DNA of 7,833 nt from a bacterium (lineage in GTDB: Bacteria; Pseudomonadota; Alphaproteobacteria; Rhizobiales; Xanthobacteraceae): positions 1-7,833 of the forward strand of contig JAQSDT010000074.1 of the NCBI GenBank assembly GCA_029946075.1, given 5' to 3'. The position numbers and the translations under genes are program-made. Position 1 is the stretch's first letter; each line of letters opens with the position of its first letter. The notes beneath the pieces are model-generated. The model saw nothing but the letters and a program-made list of their open reading frames with translations, ran no database searches and had not been told where the DNA came from. Below, piece after piece: positions 1-4,664 of the stretch.

Positions 1-2
1 AT

Positions 3-80
3 TCGGGCTACGGCGCATCGAAATTCGCAGTGCGCGGCCTGGCTGAAACGCTGCGTGTCGAACTGGCCGGAAAGGGCGTC
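3..80 (+). pseudogene. Internal fragment of a short-chain dehydrogenase/reductase (SDR)
   Basis: The plus-strand frame beginning at base 3 reads SGYGASKFAV, then RGLAETLRVEL and AGKGV. This is the classical SDR active-site block: the catalytic YxxxK (Tyr at 9-11, Lys at 21-23), followed by the helix that in SDRs typically reads like GLAEALRxEL. In the family the next residues would be a beta strand such as VxVxxIxPG. Here the frame continues as VDDLQDAI, which is antisense to the portal gene and does not look like an SDR. The N-terminal Rossmann part would lie left of base 1. SDRs of this type are NAD(P)H-dependent oxidoreductases of bacterial metabolism and are not expected in a phage packaging module. 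The assignment rests on about 26 residues, but the motif is distinctive. It is either a truncated bacterial gene at a recombination junction or half of a chimeric molecule. Confidence 0.6.
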
Positions 81-683
81 GTAGACGATCTGCAGGATGC
101 TATCGCCCCATCCGTCATTGGCGTTGGTCCGCTTGTCGAGCACCGGAACACCGACAAGCCGCACCACACGGGACGGATGGATGCGCGCCTGGACGCCGTT
201 GGTCCCGGCCACCTCGTAATAACTCGGCTCGCCATAGAACGGGCTCGTCACATCGCGCATGATCTCGCCGGCCGAAACCTCGTGGCGAGGCAGCACATGG
301 ACGTATTCGAGGCTCCCCACCTTAACACGGTCGATAACCAGTTCCTGCGATGGATCATCGCCCTTGATGCCGATGACGATTGCCGCACCGCCGAACAGTC
401 GGGCTGTCTGCAGTGCTTCCGTCACCTTGCCCTGGACGTTGAACGTGTTCTCGACTTCCTCGATCTTCTCGATTTGGGGACCGTCAGCCTGCCAGTCGCG
501 CCATTCCCGCGTCATGTCGTTCGGGATGATGTCGACGATCTTGCGAGCCAGCCAATCCGACCGGTGCATCGCGTTCAACTCGTCATGCGCGACGATGCGA
601 TAGCCGAACACCTGGCTGACGGTCTTGTCCTTCGCCGTGCCGAGGCCGGTCACGAGCGACTTGAGGCTGTCCAGAATTTGCAT
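3..683 (-). CDS. Phage portal protein, DUF1073 type (partial, C-terminus missing)
   Basis: This is the N-terminal part of a portal protein, the dodecameric ring at the capsid vertex through which the terminase pumps DNA. The protein opens MQILDSLKSLVTGLGTAKDK. It then shows the DUF1073 (PF06381) hallmarks: ELNAMHRSDWLARKIVDIIP, NDMTREWRDW, the ARLFGGAAIVIGI segment, and, near residue 195, NDGWGDSILQIVYDAL. The ATG overlaps the terL stop codon as TGATG, and GAGG lies about 10 bases upstream. Family-like sequence stops near YDAL (bases about 71-80). The last roughly 23 codons (bases 3-70) stay open in frame but do not resemble the family and are antisense to an SDR motif, so the true portal sequence probably ends at about base 71. 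The DUF1073 family has also been linked by name to anti-CBASS Acb1 proteins, and some members carry a C-terminal Acb1-like domain. That region is absent here and cannot be judged. Confidence 0.85.
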   Translation of the reverse strand, partial: MQILDSLKSLVTGLGTAKDKTVSQVFGYRIVAHDELNAMHRSDWLARKIVDIIPNDMTREWRDWQADGPQIEKIEEVENTFNVQGKVTEALQTARLFGGAAIVIGIKGDDPSQELVIDRVKVGSLEYVHVLPRHEVSAGEIMRDVTSPFYGEPSYYEVAGTNGVQARIHPSRVVRLVGVPVLDKRTNANDGWGDSILQIVYDALSGQFDTQRFSQAAHCEFRCAVAR

Positions 684-2014
684 CAGTCGACAACCTCAAG
701 CAGGCGGTAGATATAGCCGTCATCCAGCATCAACTCAGTCAGCGCCCATACCAGCGCATCGGCGCGGTCGGGCGAGCCTTCGCCGACATATCCTTCCGGC
801 GCGATCGAGCACATCTGGTCTTCCAGTTCTGGAAATGAGCCGACGTGCGAGACGCGACCCTGTTCGTATAGGGCGGCCACCGGCTCCGCTCGAGCAACCT
901 TGCCCCGCGATGCCGTGACTTCCTTGTATGACGCCTTGGCGTCGATGGTCCGAATGACGTGCTGGACCATCGCGCCGCCGAAATTGCGCTCCGCTACGAT
1001 CCGATCCGCCTTGAATGCGTCTGGCGTGGGCGACCAGCGTCCATGATACGCGTCGACAGCGCGACGCCCCCAGCCGTCTGGAGATAGCTTGCAAGTCTGG
1101 TCAGCGAGAACATAAGCCCGGCCGTCCACACCCTTGCCAGCCACCACAATGCCGATCTCGTCGCCGTCATCGCTTTCGCCCTTGGTGCCCGATGGATCGA
1201 CCGCGACCACGATCCGCTGCATATCGGGGGCGTTCTTGACCCTCCCCGCGTCGATCGCGTCCCGCGTCCACAGCGCGCCTGGCAGATCGTCGAGGATCTC
1301 GGCGTTCAGTTCCTGCCGACCGAGCCGCGTCCCCTCGTATTTGTCCCGGATGGCACGAAGGAACGTAGGCGCCAGGTTACCGGCATTGTCGAAGGTCGAG
1401 CCCCGCGTGATGACGGTGCGGGCGTCCTTCGCGATCTCCTTGACCAGCGGCAGCGGCTTGGGCGTCGTCGTGATGCAGGTCCGCGGCCGATCTCCAAGCC
1501 GAAGCCCGAACATCGCCATGTCCCACGTCTCGCGCAGATACTTCCATGCCGCGAGCTCGTCGGCCCAGATGATCTCCGATTGCGGGCCACGTAGACGTTC
1601 CGGCTCTTCGGCTGAGAACAATGTCGCCACCGCCCCATTCGCCCATGTCAGGCGGCGCTTGGATGGCTCATAGGACGGACGGCCCAGCGGTTGCCCGTCG
1701 ATCGTCCTGTCCCCTGCCCAGCAGACCGCAAGCAGCCCGCTCTCGCCTTCCACCATAACGTCGCGGGCGTCAGATGCCGTCGGCGCGATCAGGTGCGCCC
1801 GCATCGCCCCGCCCTTGATCTGCTCCCTGACCCATTCGGCGCCGCAGCGCGTCTTGCCGAACCCGCGACCGGCCAGCACCAGCCAGGTCTGCCAATCGCC
1901 GTCCGGCTCGATCTGGTTAGGTCGGGCGAGAAATCGCCAGTCGTGCAGTAGCTGCTCGCACTCGTCGTCAGTGAGGCTTGCCAGCGCCGCTTGCAGCCTT
2001 TTCGGCTCCAACAT
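683..2014 (-). CDS. terL: Terminase large subunit (packaging ATPase and nuclease)
   Basis: This motor protein cuts concatemeric phage DNA and drives it through the portal using ATP. The following residue numbers count from the upstream TTG at 2035; subtract 7 for the ATG chosen here. The ATPase domain has Walker A GRGFGKT at 56-62, Walker B IIWADE at 155-160 (Asp159, catalytic Glu160) and a coupling motif TTTPKP at about 189-194. The RNase-H-fold nuclease domain has VAVDPSGT (Asp280), VAER (Glu349) and SPDRADALVW (Asp423 and Asp426), a full acidic set. The length of about 443 residues is normal for the Terminase_6 type. I chose ATG at 2014 because family N-termini commonly begin MLEPKRLQ-like and because the overlap with terS is shorter (47 rather than 68 bases). 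The TTG at 2035, with GAGG 7 bases upstream, remains possible. The gene is joined to the portal by TGATG. Confidence 0.96.
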   Translation of the reverse strand: MLEPKRLQAALASLTDDECEQLLHDWRFLARPNQIEPDGDWQTWLVLAGRGFGKTRCGAEWVREQIKGGAMRAHLIAPTASDARDVMVEGESGLLAVCWAGDRTIDGQPLGRPSYEPSKRRLTWANGAVATLFSAEEPERLRGPQSEIIWADELAAWKYLRETWDMAMFGLRLGDRPRTCITTTPKPLPLVKEIAKDARTVITRGSTFDNAGNLAPTFLRAIRDKYEGTRLGRQELNAEILDDLPGALWTRDAIDAGRVKNAPDMQRIVVAVDPSGTKGESDDGDEIGIVVAGKGVDGRAYVLADQTCKLSPDGWGRRAVDAYHGRWSPTPDAFKADRIVAERNFGGAMVQHVIRTIDAKASYKEVTASRGKVARAEPVAALYEQGRVSHVGSFPELEDQMCSIAPEGYVGEGSPDRADALVWALTELMLDDGYIYRLLEVVD

Positions 2015-2414
2015 GGCGAGTGATGAGACGTTCAAGCTTCGACCTCGCGTCGGTCACGGTCACGTCGACGGTTACAGATGAGGTGATGTCCTGCCGGTCG
2101 GTCTGGTCGAGGTAGTTCTTGCCAAGGAAGATCGCCATGCCGGCGTTCGACTGTGCGAGTTGGAACTGCGTCCTGCGGAGTGACCGCTTGCCGAGTTCCT
2201 TCCCCTGATCGAGCACAGCTCCGATCTCAGGATGCCGCTGCATTGTGGCGATGAATGTCTGATGCGACACACCGAGAACGGCGGCACATTCCCGCGTCGT
2301 GGCCTGGATGCGACCGAGACCGCGGACCGTGGCGAGCGTGCGAGCGTCTGGTCCAAGTGCCTGCGGCCTGCCGTTTTTCTTCGGCGCGACCGGTCCCTTT
2401 TTCTTTGTGGTCAA
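1968..2414 (-). CDS. terS: Terminase small subunit
   Basis: This is a 148-residue DNA-recognition partner of TerL, which binds the packaging site and regulates the motor. The N-terminus is strongly basic (TTKKKGPVAPKKNGRPQ). A helix-turn-helix follows at residues about 36-60 (TTRECAAVLGVSHQTFIATM). The C-terminal half contains LRRTQFQLAQSNAGMAIFLG, then KNYLDQTDRQD, a signature shared by many phage small terminases (LRR..LA..N..MAI.LGK..L.Q.D). The start is placed at TTG (2412-2414) because AAGGAA lies about 5 bases upstream and no ATG or GTG is better placed. The open frame continues upstream without a stop, but through the tRNA gene, where it has no protein character. The 3' end overlaps terL by 47 bases. 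The gene follows the only intergenic gap in the window, so it may head a separate late transcript, although I see no convincing promoter. Confidence 0.88.
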   Translation of the reverse strand: MTTKKKGPVAPKKNGRPQALGPDARTLATVRGLGRIQATTRECAAVLGVSHQTFIATMQRHPEIGAVLDQGKELGKRSLRRTQFQLAQSNAGMAIFLGKNYLDQTDRQDITSSVTVDVTVTDARSKLERLITRHVGAEKAASGAGKPH

Positions 2415-2551
2415 GAAAGTTCCTTCCGGCGCTCTCGCTTGCCCGCAAACGCTACTGCTTTCGCAGCGCCCTGCACGGGAGGTTCTTGGCCATGAGCGTT
2501 GAGCCTTTGCCTTAGCCGGTATCGGGCTTGGAGTAGCAGGGCTGAGGATGA
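2415..2551. other. Intergenic spacer between tRNA-Gly and terS
   Basis: This stretch of 137 bases has no gene I can support. On the minus strand it holds a 13-codon ATG frame (MAKNLPCRALRKQ) behind an AAAGG, too short to claim. It also holds a weak AGCC/GGCT stem near 2513-2527. At its end lies the terS ribosome-binding site (AAGGAA at about 2420-2425). I see no clear -35/-10 pair and no terminator. Confidence 0.5.
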
Positions 2552-2623
2552 TGGAGCGGACTGTCGGAGTCGAACCGACCTTGGGAGCTTGGAAGGCTCT
2601 TGCCTCACCTCGAAGAAGCCCGC
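2552..2623 (-). tRNA. tRNA-Gly, anticodon UCC
   Basis: Read on the minus strand, this 72-base gene includes an encoded CCA. The acceptor stem is GCGGGCT with AGTCCGC (7 pairs, one G-U), then discriminator T and CCA. The anticodon arm is AGAGC-CTTCCAA-GCTCC, with anticodon TCC at 2591-2593; four stem pairs form and the outermost is an A/C mismatch. The variable loop is 4 bases. The T arm is GTCGG-TTCGACT-CCGAC, perfectly paired. The GCGGGC start, GCCTTCCAAGC anticodon loop and CCGCTCCA end resemble bacterial glyT-type tRNA-Gly(UCC). The D arm (2601-2616) is reduced: the best pairing is CTTC with GAGG enclosing only 5 bases, about 3 bases shorter than E. coli glyT. It lies between the DUF6362-like gene and terS on the same strand and would read GGA and GGG codons. 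Phage-borne tRNAs are common; charging was not testable here. Confidence 0.85.
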
Positions 2624-2633
2624 GAACTGAAGT

Positions 2634-2650
2634 GTCCGATATCATCGGAC
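2634..2650 (-). repeat. Perfect inverted repeat (7-bp stem, 3-base loop) before the tRNA
   Basis: GTCCGAT and ATCGGAC flank a 3-base centre, giving a compact hairpin on either strand. It sits 5 bases after the stop codon of the DUF6362-like gene and 10 bases before the 5' end of the tRNA-Gly. On the transcribed strand it is followed by ACTTCAGTTC, with no run of T, so it does not meet the usual form of an intrinsic terminator. Possible roles are an RNA processing or stability hairpin at the tRNA 5' side, or a symmetric protein-binding site. The role is inference; the repeat itself is directly visible. Confidence 0.6.
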
Positions 2651-2655
2651 GGTTG

Positions 2656-3312
2656 CTATGCCGCCTCTCGCTTCCGCTTGGCGTATTGGTCCCGTCGGGT
2701 CTTGTTGCGGGCCTCGGACCAGTCGAACTCCTCGGACATGCTGCTCTGTGCAATCCAGTAGGCTTCCGGCCGCCACGCATTCCCGATCCTGCCCGCAACA
2801 TCTCTGATTTGAGGGGTGACCTGCAACGTGCAGATCGGCGCGTTATCACTATTCTGCACAACGCTGCGAACCAGGTGTGCAGAAATTCGCTCACAAGCCT
2901 CGTTCTTGCGGGTCATGCCTGTGTTGCGATGGATGCCCTCGGCGCGGCACCATTTCGAGAATGACCGGCCTCCGACCTTGCTGAACGCCCATGCCCAGAG
3001 TGCGCGACGGTGGCGCGCGTCGTCCAGCGCTTCCGCGGTCCAGCGCAGACATTCCTCCCATGCGGACATCTCGGATGCCGTTGGCCGGGTCGTGCGCCCG
3101 TCCCAGAACGCCGTGCGCTCATCTGACAGAGGATCGTCGCCGGCCATGAGCTTATCGCCTGGCTCGCGACGCCATCCGGTCTTGTCGGCATAGGTGTGCA
3201 CGAACTGCAGGACATAGCCGCCATAGCCTTTCGGGCGCTCGCCGGATCTAGGCAGCTTCCGCTCGGTCTCGGCGGCGAGGATGAAGCGCTCGGCGATTTC
3301 AAGCTCGGTCAT
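2656..3312 (-). CDS. DUF6362-like helix-turn-helix phage protein
   Basis: This is a 218-residue protein. The central part (about 82-146) reads MSAWEECLRWTAEAL, then HRRALWAWAFSKVGGRSFSK and WCRAEGIHRNTGMTRKN. It matches my recollection of DUF6362, a phage family with a sigma-region-4-like helix-turn-helix (a DExxxLxWLxWL-like helix, then a recognition helix with W and R). The N-terminal ERFILAAETERKLPRSG also fits the opening of that family. The C-terminal tail is basic (RNKTRRDQYAKRKREAA). A DNA-binding or regulatory role just before the late genes is inferred. The ATG overlaps the upstream stop as ATGA, and GGAGAGGG lies just upstream. The gene ends in TAG, followed by the hairpin and the tRNA-Gly, so it is the last coding member of the coupled replication-side operon. 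Confidence 0.75.
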   Translation of the reverse strand: MTELEIAERFILAAETERKLPRSGERPKGYGGYVLQFVHTYADKTGWRREPGDKLMAGDDPLSDERTAFWDGRTTRPTASEMSAWEECLRWTAEALDDARHRRALWAWAFSKVGGRSFSKWCRAEGIHRNTGMTRKNEACERISAHLVRSVVQNSDNAPICTLQVTPQIRDVAGRIGNAWRPEAYWIAQSSMSEEFDWSEARNKTRRDQYAKRKREAA

Positions 3313-3752
3313 ATCCCTGCCCTCTCCAGTAGGTCCGGATGGTCCCGGTGGAACCGCTCATATAGGTGCTGGTTTACCACGCCCGCGAGCGCCGCGCGCT
3401 GGTTGACGATGCCTGAGAGGCGCTGCTGGACCTCCCATTGGCGCCGGCCGACGGGAACCGTATCCCAGACCTGAAACCACGCCTCCGGATCGGCCTGCAG
3501 CTCGTCCCAATAGGCGCGGACCAGATCCGATGCAGCCCATAGTCCGGTCTCGTCGACCAGCACTTTATTGTTGCTGGTTTCCGTGAGCGTCCGCAGCACC
3601 CAGCGCAGATGATCCTCACCATGCCGACGAAGGATGCGCTGCATGGTCTTGACGGCCCGCGTCTGGCCTATCACCGGGTAGCGGTGCGCCGCGATGATCT
3701 CGATCGAGAACTCGCGGCACATAGCTTCGACGACGGCGCGCGGATCGGTCAT
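3309..3752 (-). CDS. Conserved-looking phage protein of unknown function
   Basis: This 147-residue soluble protein is mostly predicted helix. I do not recognise a named domain. The N-terminal part (FSIEIIAAHRYPVIGQTRAV, then KTMQRILRRHGEDHLRWVL) looks like an amphipathic helical unit. A middle segment reads NNKVLVDETGLWAASDLVRA, and a Trp-rich stretch (YWDELQADPEAWFQVWDTVP) leads into a charged C-terminal helix (RFHRDHPDLLERAG). No membrane segment, signal peptide, nucleotide-binding loop or metal cluster is visible. Its start overlaps the winged-helix gene as ATGA, with AGGGAAGCG just before the ATG, and its stop overlaps the DUF6362-like gene in the same way, so the product is probably made in step with these two presumptive DNA-binding proteins. 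A replication accessory role would be a guess. Confidence 0.85.
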   Translation of the reverse strand: MTDPRAVVEAMCREFSIEIIAAHRYPVIGQTRAVKTMQRILRRHGEDHLRWVLRTLTETSNNKVLVDETGLWAASDLVRAYWDELQADPEAWFQVWDTVPVGRRQWEVQQRLSGIVNQRAALAGVVNQHLYERFHRDHPDLLERAGI

Positions 3753-4039
3753 CGCTTCCCTGCCGCGACCTTTTCCAGCCGATACAGGCCCGCACGGCCC
3801 GGATGTGGCCTTGCCTTGGGTATTTGCCAGCCGGTGCCGTCCAGCGCCTTCCTGATCCCGCTGATGGCCGTCTGGACCGTGGTTGTGGCAGACAGCGGCG
3901 GGCCTTTCGCGGACCGGTATACGCGGCTGATGATGTCCTCTGTCGAGAGCGGAGCGGGATGGACCGACCGCAACTCGCCGAAGATGACGGTCTGCGTCGG
4001 GGAAAGGTTGAGGCTGGACAGATTGGGGAATGCGGTCAT
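3749..4039 (-). CDS. Free-standing winged-helix protein, OmpR/PhoB-type effector fold
   Basis: This 96-residue protein has no receiver domain. Its layout follows the Trans_Reg_C winged helix: LSPTQTVIFGELRSVHPAPL (the analogue of LTPxExxLLxLLxxxPGxxV), STEDIISRVYRS (analogue of SReeLLxxVW), TTTVQTAISGIRKALDG (analogue of RTVDVHIsrLRkKL, the recognition helix), and finally a hairpin wing ending GRAGLYRLEK (analogue of GxGYRL). It therefore likely binds DNA, as a phage regulator or replication accessory factor. Without a phosphorylation domain its activity would depend on dosage or partners. The ATG is preceded by GGGGAAGG and overlaps the upstream stop as ATGA. The fold call comes from pattern matching only; another MarR- or Rep-like winged helix is possible. 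Confidence 0.8.
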   Translation of the reverse strand: MTAFPNLSSLNLSPTQTVIFGELRSVHPAPLSTEDIISRVYRSAKGPPLSATTTVQTAISGIRKALDGTGWQIPKARPHPGRAGLYRLEKVAAGKR

Positions 4040-4377
4040 GCGCTCGCCTTCCCCTGCAACACCAGCACCGGGCGCTTGCCTGCCTTGTGGATCGTGGTTT
4101 GGGCTTGACGGTCCTCTCGCTTCGATTTCAGCCAGTTCTCGGCTTCGTCGGCGAGCTTTGCTGCCACTCGTTCCGGATCGACAGGTCGTGTTGCGCGGAT
4201 GCTTGGTTCCATCGATCGAAGGTAAGCCGCTTCCGCCTCTCGTTCCGCTGCCGCACGTGTCGGAAACTCGATTGGCTTGCCGCCGCTGCGGACGATGCGC
4301 CATGTCCGCTGTCCGATCGGCAGATACTCAGCAGAGTAGCCGTCGCCGAAATGCTTGGCGCGCCACGGGTTGTTCAT
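4036..4377 (-). CDS. Small phage protein of unknown function
   Basis: This is a 113-residue charged protein. The first 55 residues form a possible small beta-beta-alpha unit: YSAEYLPIGQRTWRIVRSGG, then KPIEFPTRAAAEREAEAAYL. Here a hydrophobic strand with Trp, a GG turn and an F-x-T lead into an Ala/Glu helix, a pattern I have seen in short phage proteins annotated only as hypothetical. The rest (DPERVAAKLADEAENWLKSK) is helical and charged, ending in VLVLQGKASA. There are no cysteines, no signal peptide and no catalytic motif. It is coupled by ATGA overlaps to the DnaA-domain gene before it and to the winged-helix gene after it, with AGAAGG about 11 bases before the ATG. No function can be assigned. 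Confidence 0.82.
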   Translation of the reverse strand: MNNPWRAKHFGDGYSAEYLPIGQRTWRIVRSGGKPIEFPTRAAAEREAEAAYLRSMEPSIRATRPVDPERVAAKLADEAENWLKSKREDRQAQTTIHKAGKRPVLVLQGKASA

Positions 4378-4664
4378 CGCAGGCCCGCCTTCTGGAGCGC
4401 GTGTAACACGGTCGTATGGTCCCGCTTGAACAGCCGCCCCAGGGTGCCAAGCGACAAGCGCTCGCCGGATAGCCGGCAGGTCTCTGCGACTTCCACGATT
4501 GCCCGGTTGCGCGGGACGAGAAACTTGCGCCGCTTGCTCGGCGAAAGCATGTCGGAAACCGTGATGCCGCTTTCCGTAGCGATGCGGTGAATGATGGTCA
4601 TGGCCGGGCTGCGCTGGATCTCCGGCGTCTCGGCTGTCGTGTGGCGTGCGCTTGCTGCGAACAT
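4374..4664 (-). CDS. Free-standing DnaA domain IV (DnaA-box-binding HTH) protein
   Basis: This 96-residue protein corresponds only to the C-terminal domain of the replication initiator DnaA. From about residue 34 it reads ITVSDMLSPSKRRKFLVPRN, then RAIVEVAETCRLSGERLSLG and TLGRLFKRDHTTVLHALQKA. RDHTTVLHA is the DnaA signature of the recognition helix, and the SKRRK..VxxRxxAxxxA run is the basic helix before it. The AAA+ ATPase and oligomerisation domains of DnaA are absent, so it could bind DnaA-box-like DNA but not form the initiator filament. It follows dnaB directly (TGATG, a 1-base overlap), which suggests a role in origin recognition or in loading or steering the phage helicase. Alternatively it could act as a competitor of host DnaA or as a transcription factor. 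A start at ATG 4601 would give a shorter protein but lacks a ribosome-binding site, whereas 4664 has GGGAG about 10 bases upstream. Confidence 0.9.
   Translation of the reverse strand: MFAASARHTTAETPEIQRSPAMTIIHRIATESGITVSDMLSPSKRRKFLVPRNRAIVEVAETCRLSGERLSLGTLGRLFKRDHTTVLHALQKAGLR

Noticed and set aside
30..710. Plus-strand open frame of 226 codons across the portal gene
   Set aside because: It is the antisense shadow of the portal gene. Only its first residues, up to about base 80, have protein-family character (SDR); the rest has none.
2513..2527. AGCC...GGCT stem after the tRNA as a terminator
   Set aside because: Only 4 pairs, with no T run on the transcribed strand.
2415..2894. In-frame upstream extension of terS by 160 codons
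   Set aside because: It would run through the tRNA-Gly gene and antiframe sequence of the DUF6362-like gene. It shows no domain character, and the TTG with AAGGAA explains terS.
2548..2964. Plus-strand open frame beginning MMERTVGVEPTLGAWKAL
   Set aside because: This kind of peptide is the usual false frame read through the complement of a tRNA; no independent support.
4086..4094. tgtggatcg, similar to a reverse DnaA box (TGTGGATAA)
   Set aside because: It matches only 7 of 9 bases, is single and lies inside a coding gene. No cluster is present to argue for an origin.
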